Assembly (NCBI GenBank): GCA_934271235.1
Contig: CAKQQT010000001.1
Coordinates: 129,301-193,300 of the forward strand
Reading direction: 5' to 3'
Length of the DNA stretch: 64,000 bases
DNA from: an uncultured Clostridia bacterium
GTDB lineage: Bacteria > Bacillota > Clostridia > Peptostreptococcales > Anaerovoracaceae
Part shown: positions 8,577 to 16,443 of the stretch, in pieces
Layout of the letters: each line of letters opens with the position of its first letter
How positions within the stretch are numbered: the first letter of the stretch is position 1
Notes under the pieces: generated by a model
What the model saw: the letters and a program-made list of their open reading frames with translations, nothing else
Databases searched by the model: none
What the model was told of the DNA's origin: nothing
Translations under genes and position numbers: made by a program

Positions 8577-9359
8577 ATGATCCAAATTCACGAAGAAAAA
8601 TGTATCCGCTGCCTGCGCTGCGCGGACAAGTGCGTCTGCAGCGCCATTGAGGTGCACGACGGAAAACCGGTGATCAACCGCGCGAAAGGCTGCATCAAAT
8701 GCATGCACTGCGCGATCGCCTGTCCGGAAAACGCCATTACTTACGGGGAACAGCCGGCGATTCTCAGCGAGGAGATGCCGGTTCTGGAAGATACCTTTTC
8801 GGCAGATCTGGAGAATTTCCTTTTGACGAAACGTTCCTACCGCAATTTCAAGTCGGAACCCGTGCCGATGACAGAGATCGAAAGCGCGCTGAACGTGGCG
8901 GCATGGGCACCGAGCGCGAAAAACCAGCACCCGACGAAATATTATGTCGTGAACGGCAAAGCGATCATTGATGAAATGATGGAGATCATCGTGGAGCATC
9001 TCAAAGAAACCGGAGATTGTCCGGAGATCCTGGACGGATTGGAAAGCGGCTGGAACAAGGTGTTCGGCAAAGCGCAGAGCGTGATCATCGCTTATGCCAG
9101 AAACAACGCGAGCCGCCCGGTGGAGGACACGGCCATTGCGCTGACCTATGCGGAAATGGCCCTGCAGGCGCGCGGCATCGGGACTTGCTGGTCGGGTTAT
9201 CTGCAGAGATTCCTGAACAGCTGCGAAAAACTGGCGGCGATGTTCCCGCTGCCGGACAATAACGCCTTTTACGGCTGCATGCTGCTGGGTTATCCGACGG
9301 AGGAGTATTTTTACATCCCGCGGCGTCTGAAATTGGCAGATATCAAAGAGGTAAAATAA
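8577..9359 (+). CDS. Ferredoxin-nitroreductase fusion protein
   Basis: 260 residues. The first 60 carry two [4Fe-4S] motifs (CIRCLRCADKC and CIKCMHCAIACP). The rest is an FMN-dependent nitroreductase fold: KRSYRNFKSEPV near the start, AAWAPSAKNQHPTKYYVV, then ALTYAEMALQARGIGTCWSGY. Such clostridial fusions take electrons from ferredoxin or an internal cluster and reduce nitro groups, quinones or enones; the natural substrate is unknown. An excellent AAAGGAGGT site precedes ATG 8577. The gene follows the recombinase by 69 bases and may share its transcript. Confidence 0.92.
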   Translation: MIQIHEEKCIRCLRCADKCVCSAIEVHDGKPVINRAKGCIKCMHCAIACPENAITYGEQPAILSEEMPVLEDTFSADLENFLLTKRSYRNFKSEPVPMTEIESALNVAAWAPSAKNQHPTKYYVVNGKAIIDEMMEIIVEHLKETGDCPEILDGLESGWNKVFGKAQSVIIAYARNNASRPVEDTAIALTYAEMALQARGIGTCWSGYLQRFLNSCEKLAAMFPLPDNNAFYGCMLLGYPTEEYFYIPRRLKLADIKEVK

Positions 9360-9399
9360 AGGGGCGTACCGGATCGGTACGGAGTACGGAGGACGAGAG

Positions 9400-10536
9400 A
9401 TGGGAGAAAAACCGGATAAGAATTTCAGAAATTATTTGATCTTGGTGATCGTGGGGGTGACACTGTTTGCGGCACTGCAGCATCTTAATCTGGTCGCGGG
9501 AGCGCTGGGAACGATGATCGGTCTGGTCATGCCGCTGATTGCGGGCGGGATCATCGCGTTTATCTTAAACGTTCCGATGAATTTTTTTGAGAAAAAGATT
9601 GAGTGGATGAACGGACGGCATCCGTCAAAGCTTCTGCTGCGCATGAAAAGCGCGCTAAGCCTGATCGTGACCCTGATCTTAGTCATTCTGGCGATCTTCT
9701 TTGTCGGAAAGGTCATCTTTCCGAACATGGTGGAATCCATTAAGAGCATCGCGGCGATCGTCAGCGAAAATTATCCGTCGTGGATCACAACAGCGGAAAG
9801 CTATGGGATCGATATGGGCGGCGTAAAGAATTGGCTGACGGACTTTGACTGGGAAACGCTGCTGCAGCAGATCCGCGATAACAGCGGAGAGATTTTATCG
9901 ACAGCCGGACAGGCGGCAAACAGCGTTTTCGGCGTCGTGGCAAATCTGGGATTCGGCTTGATTTTCGCAATCTATATTCTGCTGAACAAGCGGAAACTGG
10001 GAAGGCAGGCAAAACAGCTGGCCTATGCGTACCTTAAGAAACCGTGGGCGGATGAGGCCTGCGACATCGCGAGCCTGTCCTATAAGACATTTGCGGGCTT
10101 CCTGTCAGGACAGTGCTTGGAGGCTGTGATCCTCGGAATGATGTTCTTCATCACCCTGCTGGTCGGAGGGTTTCCGTACGCAGGCAGCATTTCGGTGATC
10201 ATCGGCTGTATGTCGATCATCCCGTTTGTCGGGGCGTTTATCGGCATGGCCTTCGGCTTCCTGCTGATCGCGGTCATCAGCTTGGAAAAGGCGCTCTGGT
10301 TCTTGGTGGTATTCTTCGTCATCCAGCAGATCGAAGGGCATATCGTTTATCCGAAAGTGGTCGGAACTTCTGTGGGACTGCCTGCACTCTGGACCCTGCT
10401 GGCGGTGGTCGTGGGCGGCAAAGTGTCCGGTATCTTCGGCATTATCCTGTTCATTCCGCTGTTTTCGGTCATCTACGCGCTGGTACGCAGAAGCGTCTAC
10501 AGCCGACTGAAAAAGAAGAACCTTTCGATCGAATAG
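9400..10536 (+). CDS. AI-2E family transporter (PerM/YdiK type membrane protein)
   Basis: 378 residues with about seven to eight hydrophobic segments in the typical pattern: three near the N terminus (about 12-95), a long extracellular loop, then a C-terminal bundle with GFPYAGSISVIIGCMSIIPFVGAF and EGHIVYPKVVG, both family hallmarks. Members export autoinducer-2 or act as Na+/H+ exchangers; many have no known substrate. ATG 9400 follows a GGAGGACGAGAG site. No quorum-sensing gene such as luxS is seen in the window, so the AI-2 label should not be taken literally. Confidence 0.88.
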   Translation: MGEKPDKNFRNYLILVIVGVTLFAALQHLNLVAGALGTMIGLVMPLIAGGIIAFILNVPMNFFEKKIEWMNGRHPSKLLLRMKSALSLIVTLILVILAIFFVGKVIFPNMVESIKSIAAIVSENYPSWITTAESYGIDMGGVKNWLTDFDWETLLQQIRDNSGEILSTAGQAANSVFGVVANLGFGLIFAIYILLNKRKLGRQAKQLAYAYLKKPWADEACDIASLSYKTFAGFLSGQCLEAVILGMMFFITLLVGGFPYAGSISVIIGCMSIIPFVGAFIGMAFGFLLIAVISLEKALWFLVVFFVIQQIEGHIVYPKVVGTSVGLPALWTLLAVVVGGKVSGIFGIILFIPLFSVIYALVRRSVYSRLKKKNLSIE

Positions 10537-10541
10537 GAAAG

Positions 10542-10563
10542 TCGGCTTCGCCGATCAAATTTT
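10542..10563 (+). terminator. Possible terminator after the AI-2E transporter gene
   Basis: TCGGC (10542-10546) pairs with GCCGA (10550-10554) around a TTC loop, followed by TCAAATTTTTAG. The stem is short, so this is a weak candidate. A second perfect hairpin, GGAAATATC with GATATTTCC (10589-10611), lies just beyond it. Confidence 0.45.
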
Positions 10564-10658
10564 TAGCGGTAGACTTTCTTGTTATTCCGGAAATATCAGA
10601 ACGATATTTCCTCTTAATAAAAAGCGCAGAAAAACTTAAAAATATTGCAAAGTTTTTG

Positions 10659-10687
10659 TTGCATTTTATAAAAACCTGTTGTATAAT
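10659..10687 (+). promoter_or_regulatory. Promoter of tRNA-Leu
   Basis: TTGCAT (10659-10664), a 17-base spacer and a perfect TATAAT (10682-10687). Transcription should begin near 10694, about 30 bases before the mature tRNA. Confidence 0.8.
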
Positions 10688-10690
10688 AAT

Positions 10691-10718
10691 GATTGTTCCG
10701 CTGAGGAGCGGAACAATC
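10691..10718 (+). other. Perfect 12-bp hairpin in the tRNA-Leu leader
   Basis: GATTGTTCCGCT (10691-10702) and AGCGGAACAATC (10707-10718) are exact complements around a GAGG loop. The hairpin would occupy the very 5' end of the transcript, or, as DNA, be a palindrome over the start point. Only six bases separate it from the tRNA. It may guide 5' processing or act as an operator. Confidence 0.7.
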
Positions 10719-10724
10719 ACATAT

Positions 10725-10807
10725 GCGGTCATGGCGGAATTGGCAGACGCGCACGGTTCAGGTCCGTGTGGGAGACCATGGGGGTTCGAATCCCTTTGAC
10801 CGCACCA
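10725..10807 (+). tRNA. trnL-CAG: tRNA-Leu, anticodon CAG
   Basis: The acceptor arms GCGGTCA (10725-10731) and TGACCGC (10797-10803) pair fully; the discriminator A and an encoded CCA end at 10807. The anticodon stem CACGG/CCGTG encloses TTCAGGT, giving anticodon CAG for CUG leucine codons. The T loop is TTCGAAT. The extra arm is of the class II type but short for tRNA-Leu. It stands alone, with its own promoter before it and a terminator after it. Confidence 0.93.
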
Positions 10808-10838
10808 AGTAATGCGTCCATTTAGGATGCATGGTTGT

Positions 10839-10873
10839 GAAACCCAGTCTATGACTGGGTTTCAGCGTTTTTT
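10839..10873 (+). terminator. Rho-independent terminator of tRNA-Leu
   Basis: GAAACCCAGTC (10839-10849) pairs perfectly with GACTGGGTTTC (10853-10863) around a TAT loop, followed by AGCG and a T-run. It lies 31 bases after the CCA end. Confidence 0.9.
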
Positions 10874-11167
10874 GACGACGAAACATCGCGTAAATGAATA
10901 TACCGCCTTAGGGATGCAAAACGGTTTTTTTGCGAATTTTGAGATTTGAACCCCCACGGAATCGGGGAAGACGAAAAGCGGAACGAAAACCGAGCGAAAA
11001 AATAAGTATTTTTGAGAAGAAGCAGATAGAAAAGGGTCAAATGAATAATTAAATGCAACAAAAGCGTGCAATTTAGATTACAAAAAATCGTGAAGAAAAA
11101 GATGCATCTGCAACTTCACAATTTTTTTGTATAATGAATATACATCCTGCCGAGAAAGGATACGAAA
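10874..11167. other. About 290 bases without a recognised gene between the tRNA terminator and the IS30 scrap
   Basis: No open frame here looks coding. GTGAAG and CTTCAC (about 11090-11115) bracket a short loop followed by a T-run. TATAAT occurs near 11131 with CTGCAA 16 bases before it, which could be the old promoter of the truncated IS30 transposase downstream. Nothing else is seen. Confidence 0.5.
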
Positions 11168-11232
11168 ATGAAACATCTCACCTATGACGAAAGACTTCAA
11201 ATTCAAAAGGCATTCACTCTGAAAACTTCTTT
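11168..11232 (+). mobile_element. IS30-family transposase remnant (N-terminal codons only)
   Basis: The reading frame from ATG 11168 gives MKHLTYDERLQIQKAF followed by LKTSF, the characteristic start of clostridial IS30-family transposases just before their helix-turn-helix. Similarity stops within about 20-25 codons, where the frame runs antisense into the end of trxB and stops at 11299. An AAAGGATACGAAA site precedes the ATG. Everything downstream of the first helix is missing, so this is a scar. It marks an insertion or deletion event that ended at the 3' edge of trxB. Confidence 0.65.
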
Positions 11233-12155
11233 TGCTGCGATTGCGCAAGGTACGCTTCCGCATAGTGAACGGCTGCCGCACCATCAGCGGCTGCTGTAAT
11301 CACTTGCCGCAGCGCCTTGGTGCGCACATCACCTGCGGCAAAAACACCGGGAAGGTTTGTGCGGGTGGACTCGTCTGCTGCAATATATCCTGCTTGATCC
11401 AGTGTCAGTTCTTTTTCAAACAGTTTGCTGGACGGCGTTCTGCCCACGCTGATAAAAACGCCGTCACAGGAAAGTACGCTTTCTTCGCCGTTCATAGTAT
11501 CCTGAAGGCGGAGACCGGTTAAACGGTCGCCATAAAGAAGAGCTGAAACGGTGCGGTTTTGGCAAAACTCCACATTGGAAGCCGAGAATAAAGATTCATG
11601 GTAGATCTTCGCGGCTCTAAGCGTGTCACGACGATGAATGAGGTAAACTTTCTTTGCAATGCGGGAGAGGATCAAGGCATCCGTTACCGCGGAATTTCCT
11701 CCGCCCACCACTGCTACGACCTTGTCGCGATAAAACGCGCCATCACAAGCGGCGCAGTAGTGTACGCCCCTACCACGCAGCGCCTCCTCACCGGGAATGC
11801 CGAGCGCGCGCGGCATGGCACCGGTCGCGATAACGACAGTATAAGCATGAAAGATTCCTACATCGGTCTTTAGTGTTTTGACAAGAGAAGAAAGCTTTGC
11901 CTCGTATACTTCCGCCGTTTCTGTGACAGCACCGAAGCGTTCCGCGCTTTTTTGCATTTTCTCCCCCAAGAGAAAGCCGTCGATGCCTTCTTCCATCCCG
12001 GGATAATTGTCGATTTTCTCGGTGAGAGCCATTTGTCCGCCTGCGGAGAGTTTTTCAAGCACAAGGGTGGAAAGTCCGCTTCTCGCCGCGTACATGGCAG
12101 CGGTATAGCCGGCAGGGCCGCCGCCAAGTACAATCATATCATATATTTTTTTCAT
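11214..12155 (-). CDS. trxB: Thioredoxin reductase
   Basis: 313 residues, usual length. The FAD-binding GGGPAGYTAA lies at residues 11-20. The redox-active pair is Cys134 and Cys137 in CAACDGAF (most family members have CATC), followed by the second dinucleotide-binding motif VVGGGNSAV, and GVFAAGDV near the end. It reduces thioredoxin with NAD(P)H or reduced ferredoxin, depending on subtype. ATG 12155 has an AAGGAGGGTG site and follows trxA by ten bases, so the two form an operon. The 3' end runs into the IS30 remnant on the opposite strand but the protein keeps a normal length. Confidence 0.95.
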   Translation of the reverse strand: MKKIYDMIVLGGGPAGYTAAMYAARSGLSTLVLEKLSAGGQMALTEKIDNYPGMEEGIDGFLLGEKMQKSAERFGAVTETAEVYEAKLSSLVKTLKTDVGIFHAYTVVIATGAMPRALGIPGEEALRGRGVHYCAACDGAFYRDKVVAVVGGGNSAVTDALILSRIAKKVYLIHRRDTLRAAKIYHESLFSASNVEFCQNRTVSALLYGDRLTGLRLQDTMNGEESVLSCDGVFISVGRTPSSKLFEKELTLDQAGYIAADESTRTNLPGVFAAGDVRTKALRQVITAAADGAAAVHYAEAYLAQSQQKKFSE

Positions 12156-12165
12156 GTCACCCTCC

Positions 12166-12486
12166 TTATTTTTGGAAAGCCATATTTAGAAACGCCTCGA
12201 TTTCTGCTTTGGAGCCGGGAGCGATAATCGAAGCCTCTGCTTTACCATTCCGAAACAGCATCAGTGTGGGGATGGTGTCAATGCCGAGGCGCTCGATGAG
12301 CTGGGGCTCTTCGTCGTAATTGACTTTTCCCGCCGTCAATCGATCTTGGTACTGTGCGGCAACCTTGTCAAAGACCGGCGCGATCCGGCGGCAATAAGGA
12401 CACCACGGCGCCCAAAAATCCAAAAGAACAGGTTTGTCCGCATGTAAAACATCGTTTTCAAAATTGTTTGTTGTAACCGTAATCAT
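12166..12486 (-). CDS. trxA: Thioredoxin with a CPYC active site
   Basis: 106 residues with the thioredoxin fold pattern: DFWAPWCPYC (residues 23-32), the cis-proline TIPTL, and a GSKAEIEAFL C-terminal helix. The active site is Cys29-Pro-Tyr-Cys32, the glutaredoxin motif, rather than the usual thioredoxin CGPC. The flanking Trp-Ala-Pro-Trp is kept. It is the first gene of the trxA-trxB pair; ATG 12486 has an AGCAGGAGGATAC site. Classification as thioredoxin rests on length, the WAPWC context and pairing with trxB. The altered dipeptide should raise its redox potential. Confidence 0.93.
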   Translation of the reverse strand: MITVTTNNFENDVLHADKPVLLDFWAPWCPYCRRIAPVFDKVAAQYQDRLTAGKVNYDEEPQLIERLGIDTIPTLMLFRNGKAEASIIAPGSKAEIEAFLNMAFQK

Positions 12487-12802
12487 TGTATCCTCCTGCT
12501 TGTTAATCTTGGTTTTCTGATAGTTAAAGTATACGTCCGCGGATATAAATTTTTTGTTAAGTCCTTGTACTTGATGTTGATTTTATGCTCTGTCTGAGAA
12601 GGTATACGGAAATTGAAAGGTTTTTTCGGCTTTAGAGCATATCGCTGCCGCGCAAGGAAGATGAACTGAGTTTTGCATATTTTCGCGGACTTGCGAGAAA
12701 GAGCTCGAGCAAGGGATGAAACTCCAAAACAAGGGACGAAAGATGCTTGTCAAACACATGGAAACAGCCATGTATAAAAACAAGATGTATGTGATGGATG
12801 CG

Positions 12803-12830
12803 GACTGCCTGAAAAACGGCAGTCTTTTTT
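12803..12830 (+). terminator. Rho-independent terminator (orphan)
   Basis: GACTGCC (12803-12809) pairs with GGCAGTC (12818-12824) around an eight-base loop and is followed by six Ts. No intact plus-strand gene lies before it, so it probably belonged to a decayed gene. Confidence 0.75.
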
Positions 12831-12860
12831 GTCGTTTCGCAGGGAAAAGTATACACAAAA

Positions 12861-13013
12861 ATGAAAAATGAATCAATTACAGGCTTTTGTGGCAAATGCG
12901 CGACCCGAACGGACGCAGACGAGGCACAGAAGAAGGCTGCCGGCACAAACGACGACATCTTCAGACTGGTTGTGAAGTCCGGTGATAACAACAAGATCAC
13001 AGGACATCAGTGA
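12861..13013 (+). CDS. Small open frame, 50 codons, function unknown
   Basis: ATG to TGA, with a CGKC pair near residues 10-13 and a charged remainder. No clear ribosome site precedes it (only AGGGAAAAG about 20 bases up), and I recognise no family. It starts 30 bases after an orphan terminator and ends 27 bases before another hairpin, which is at least consistent with a small transcription unit. It may equally be a fragment of a decayed gene. Confidence 0.2.
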   Translation: MKNESITGFCGKCATRTDADEAQKKAAGTNDDIFRLVVKSGDNNKITGHQ

Positions 13014-13039
13014 TTTCAGGAACAGAAATTGATGTATAC

Positions 13040-13076
13040 GGGAACTGCAAAGTGGGTGTAAACTTTGCAGTTTCCC
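13040..13076 (+). terminator. Long hairpin, probable terminator
   Basis: GGGAACTGCAAAG (13040-13052) pairs with CTTTGCAGTTTCCC (13063-13076) with a single bulged base, followed by TGTTTAC. The T-run is short. It follows the 50-codon open frame. Confidence 0.6.
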
Positions 13077-13356
13077 TGTTTACAAAGAATTTATGCCCAT
13101 TGTGTTAAACTATGATATTACGAAACACAGGCGACGCTGTTTTAAGCGGGGAAAGGCGGCGTTATCGCACTCGAAGCAGCAGGCGGCAAGGGAGAACCTA
13201 CGCCGCGCACGGAAGCGCAAAATTACATGCCGGCATCCAGGACGCAAACCGAATTTGCTGCGCCATTGGAAGCACAAAAGGCGCAATTTCTTCTTGCTCT
13301 TGAGCCGGTTGTGAATACGACGGAACTGCTATGGTGAGCGCAGCGTCATAAAATCG

Positions 13357-13385
13357 TAAACTTTCTTTCGAAAAAGTTTATTTTT
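13357..13385 (+). terminator. Terminator-like hairpin before the glycolipid operon
   Basis: TAAACTTT (13357-13364) pairs with AAAGTTTA (13373-13380), followed by five Ts. AT-rich stem. It separates the debris region from the operon starting at 13458. Confidence 0.5.
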
Positions 13386-13457
13386 GGCTCGGTACTTTTT
13401 CATTTTTTCCTGTTATGCTAAAAAACAAAGGAAAAACAAACAAGGGGGATTTTGGAT

Positions 13458-14591
13458 ATGAATATTTTGATTTTAAGCGGTCGTTTCGGTATGGGACATA
13501 TCAAGGCCGCCGCCGCGATTGAGGAAAAAGTCAGGGCGCGCGGCGAGCAGGTGCATGTGCAAACCGTTGACTTGGTTTCCTATCTGTTTCCGCATACCTC
13601 AAACAGCATCTATGGCGGATTTCACTTGATGGTCTCGTACTGCGCAGAACTTTACAATATGCTTAACAAAGCCGTTGAGCGAACCGGCGCGGCCCCGCTT
13701 AAAAAAGCCTCCTGCCGCAAAATTCACCGTTTGCTCGCGGAAACAAAGGCTGATCTTATCATCTCCGTATTGCCGATCTGTACGCAGTATTTCGCCGCAT
13801 ATAAACAGATTAGCGGATGTCAGCTTCCGCTTTATACCTATATTACAGATATTCCATTCCACAAGGAATGGTATGCAGATGCTTGCGACCGTTATTTTGT
13901 CGGCGCGCGTTCCACGAAGGAAGCCCTGCTTTTTCAAGGAGTTCCTGCCGAAAGTATCACTGTCTGCGGTATTCCGGTTCTGTCTGCTTTTTGCGAGAGC
14001 AGTCAAAAGAAAGCTCAAATTTCGTGTGCGGACGCTGCGAAAAAACGACTCTTGCTGATGGGCGGCGGTTTTGGACTTTTCCCGCTCCACGAAAAAATAC
14101 TTCTCCGCATGCAGGAACGCAGCGATTGGGAGATTACAGTCATTACAGGGAATAACCGCAGGCTGCGAAAATATCTGCAGCGACATTTTCCGCAGATACA
14201 GGCACTCGGCTTTGTTGATAATGTCTGCGACTATATGCAGCGCGCGGATCTCTTGATCACAAAGCCCGGCGGCATTTCTACCTTCGAGGCAATCGCGGCG
14301 CGCCTTCCGCTCTTTGTGATTGACCCGCTTTTAGAGCAAGAAATCGGAAACGCGCAGTTTATCGAAACAGCAGGGTTTGGTACGGTCATTTGGGGATGCG
14401 GAAGCGCGAAGAAAGCACTCAGCGACGCGAAGGCTGACGAAATTCTTGATCGCATGAGCACACTGCTTTCCAGTCCGCTCGCATTGCGGCAATGCCGGAC
14501 GCGCATGCAAGGGCTGTCGCAAAGCTTTGATTCTTTTTGTCCGCTCGACTATTACAAAGAGGAGGGAAAAAACTATAATGTTGCACTGTAA
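13458..14591 (+). CDS. Processive glycosyltransferase of the MGDG synthase / UgtP type
   Basis: 377 residues from ATG 13458, chosen because AAGGGGGAT lies eight bases before it (a TTG two codons upstream is also in frame). The N-terminal domain starts MNILILSGRFGMGHIKAA, the lipid-acceptor half of GT28-like enzymes; the C-terminal half carries LLLMGGGFGLFP, GFVDNVCDYM and the sugar-nucleotide motif TKPGGISTFEA. Such enzymes add glucose or galactose to diacylglycerol at the inner face of the membrane. It heads a three-gene operon with a polysaccharide deacetylase and a flippase-like membrane protein. The sugar donor and acceptor are not deducible. Confidence 0.88.
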   Translation: MNILILSGRFGMGHIKAAAAIEEKVRARGEQVHVQTVDLVSYLFPHTSNSIYGGFHLMVSYCAELYNMLNKAVERTGAAPLKKASCRKIHRLLAETKADLIISVLPICTQYFAAYKQISGCQLPLYTYITDIPFHKEWYADACDRYFVGARSTKEALLFQGVPAESITVCGIPVLSAFCESSQKKAQISCADAAKKRLLLMGGGFGLFPLHEKILLRMQERSDWEITVITGNNRRLRKYLQRHFPQIQALGFVDNVCDYMQRADLLITKPGGISTFEAIAARLPLFVIDPLLEQEIGNAQFIETAGFGTVIWGCGSAKKALSDAKADEILDRMSTLLSSPLALRQCRTRMQGLSQSFDSFCPLDYYKEEGKNYNVAL

Positions 14592-15291
14592 CGCTAACGA
14601 GAGAAAGCGCATATCCCGACGGCTTTTTTTAAGTTTTGACGATGGTCCAAGTCCGAATTACACTGACACTCTGCTTGATTTGCTCGCGGCGCATCAGATC
14701 CATGCATCCTTTTTTGTTGTCGCGAAATCTGCGGAGAAGAACCCACGCATCATGAAGAAAATGCGATGCGCCGGTCATTTGATCGGCCTGCATTCCGCCG
14801 CGCACGTCAGCGCTTATTTGATGACACCTGCTTATGCGGCGCGGGATTTCCAAAAATCACTGACGATTCTTCATGATCTCGGAATTTCTACGCGATTTTA
14901 CCGCCCGCCTTGGGGACATACCACCCGGTATACCAGGGAGCTTGCGGAAAAATACCGTTTGCAGATTGTTCGCTGGGATGTAATGGCAGGGGATTGGAAG
15001 GCTTTTCGCAGTGCCGGCCGGATCGCGGCCTGCCTGCGCGCGCAGGCTGCACCGGATAAGATCATCTGCCTGCATGACGGACGCGGCCGCAGACATGCAC
15101 CTGCGAGAACCATCGAGGCACTTCGCGAACTTTTGCCGCTTTGGATCGCCGAAGGGTGGCAGTTTGACACCATAGACAAGCTGTATCTGCCGCAAAGCGC
15201 TGCCTGCCGGTATGCGCAGCAGGCGCAGACCGCAGACCTTCCATGCGGTTTGTTAATCCAATCTGAGAGAAGTGAGAGGTGCGGAAGATGA
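14578..15291 (+). CDS. Polysaccharide deacetylase (NodB domain)
   Basis: 237 residues from ATG 14578, which follows AGAGGAGGG and overlaps the preceding gene by 14 bases. NodB motifs are present: LSFDDGPSP (Asp21, Asp22), the zinc site LHSAAH (His72 and His76, where most have HSxxH) and FYRPPWGH (about 108-114), then RWDVMAGDW. It should be a metal-dependent deacetylase of N- or O-acetylated sugars. There is no clear signal peptide, so it may act inside the cell on a lipid-linked sugar made by the neighbouring glycosyltransferase; that link is inference. Confidence 0.87.
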   Translation: MLHCNANERKRISRRLFLSFDDGPSPNYTDTLLDLLAAHQIHASFFVVAKSAEKNPRIMKKMRCAGHLIGLHSAAHVSAYLMTPAYAARDFQKSLTILHDLGISTRFYRPPWGHTTRYTRELAEKYRLQIVRWDVMAGDWKAFRSAGRIAACLRAQAAPDKIICLHDGRGRRHAPARTIEALRELLPLWIAEGWQFDTIDKLYLPQSAACRYAQQAQTADLPCGLLIQSERSERCGR

Positions 15292-16337
15292 AAAAGACGC
15301 GTTATGTTCTGTTCCCGCTGCTAGTCGCTCTCACTTTCTGGATCATTTTGCGTGAAAGCAGCCTCACGCAAATTTTCAACTGTCTGCGAACCTGCAGTCC
15401 TTCCGCGTTAGCCGCGGCCATCGGCTGCATGGTCGTCTTTGTGCTCTGCGAAGCGGCTAACCTGCAGCGCTGCTTGCGCCTGACCGGACGCTCGCCACAA
15501 ACGTGCGCGGAAACAGTGTTTTCTGACAGCAAAAGGGCGCGCGTTCGTTTCAGCAAGCAGGCGCTTCCTTACGCGTTGACCGGGTTTTTCTTCAGCGGCA
15601 TCACGCCCTTTGCCTCCGGCGGTCAGCCCATGCAGCTTTATCACATGCACAAAGACGGTATTTCGGCAGCGCGCGGCGCTGCTGCTTTAGCTATGGAACT
15701 GGCTTCCTTCCAAGCGGCGGCTGTCACCATCGCGGCCATCGGCTTACTGCGGTTTCATGCGCTTATCCTGCAAACCTCCGGTTTTGCGGGTGCCTTCCTC
15801 CTGTTTGGCTTTGCCGTTAATCTTAGTCTGCTGGTCCTGCTTCTGTGCGCGATCCTGTCCCCACGCCTCCTTGCGCGGGCAAGCGCTCTGATTGCCGGCT
15901 TGCTGCAAAAACTGCGTGCTTGCAAAGCCGCGCGTCTGCACGCAGCAACAGGCAGATGGGTAGAAGACTACCAAAACTGTGCCGCCTGTCTGCGTGATAT
16001 GCCCGGAGAAGCCGTGCTGCTCTTTCTCACATCCCTGCTGCAGCTTGCCGCCCTGCATTCCATTCCTTACTGGGTTTCTTTGAGTCTCGGCATGCAGCAG
16101 GTCAGCCTTCCGCAAATGCTTTCCATACAGGCCGTTCTTTTCCTGTTCGTGTCCGTGATTCCGCTTCCGGGCGGCGCGGGTGCGGGAGAAGGTGGATTTC
16201 TGCTGCTTTTTGCCTCGATCTTTTCCGGCGGCTATTTACAAAGCGCTATGCTGCTCAGCCGTTTCGCGAGCTTTTATTTGCCGCTGCTGCTCAGCGGACT
16301 TTTTCTGTGGATTCAAAACTTGAGAAACAGCCGGTGA
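15288..16337 (+). CDS. Lysylphosphatidylglycerol synthase TM-region family (YbhN/UPF0104) membrane protein
   Basis: 349 residues from ATG 15288, which overlaps the deacetylase stop as ATGA and follows GAGAGGTG. There are about eight hydrophobic segments. The family signatures GITPFASGGQPMQLY (about 105-119) and PLPGGAGAGEGGF (near 297-309) are clear. It has only the membrane half of MprF-like proteins, without the cytoplasmic aminoacyltransferase domain, so a role in moving a modified lipid across the membrane is more likely than lipid lysylation. Third gene of the glycolipid operon; a terminator follows. Confidence 0.88.
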   Translation: MKKTRYVLFPLLVALTFWIILRESSLTQIFNCLRTCSPSALAAAIGCMVVFVLCEAANLQRCLRLTGRSPQTCAETVFSDSKRARVRFSKQALPYALTGFFFSGITPFASGGQPMQLYHMHKDGISAARGAAALAMELASFQAAAVTIAAIGLLRFHALILQTSGFAGAFLLFGFAVNLSLLVLLLCAILSPRLLARASALIAGLLQKLRACKAARLHAATGRWVEDYQNCAACLRDMPGEAVLLFLTSLLQLAALHSIPYWVSLSLGMQQVSLPQMLSIQAVLFLFVSVIPLPGGAGAGEGGFLLLFASIFSGGYLQSAMLLSRFASFYLPLLLSGLFLWIQNLRNSR

Positions 16338-16343
16338 GAATCG

Positions 16344-16378
16344 TCTTTCCGGTTTAAAGCAGAGCGGGAAGATTTTTT
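16344..16378 (+). terminator. Terminator of the glycolipid operon
   Basis: TCTTTCCG (16344-16351) pairs with CGGGAAGA (16365-16372) with one G-U pair, followed by six Ts. It begins seven bases after the stop codon. Confidence 0.75.
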
Positions 16379-16443
16379 CAAATATTTCTGATTTTTGTAA
16401 CGTTTTCGCTTTTTGTGACTCTAATGAATAAAAGGAGAAGCGC

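Larger units (their letters stand above)
12487..13457. other. About 970 bases of gene debris and structured non-coding DNA
   Basis: No frame here gives a recognisable protein of useful length. It holds two terminator-like hairpins (12803-12830 and 13040-13076), another near 13357-13385, a 50-codon open frame at 12861, and between about 13140 and 13330 a frame that looks coding but is broken by a stop (it reads AGKGGVIALEAAGGKG and onward to ELLW). This suggests decayed genes whose terminators survive. Confidence 0.5.

Noticed and set aside
7746..8999. 417-codon open frame on the minus strand
   Set aside because: It runs antisense through the recombinase and nitroreductase genes and the gap between them. 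Both plus-strand proteins have full catalytic motifs; the antisense one has none.
9400..10536. Quorum-sensing system based on the AI-2E transporter name
   Set aside because: No luxS or lsr gene is in the window and the family name is broader than the function.
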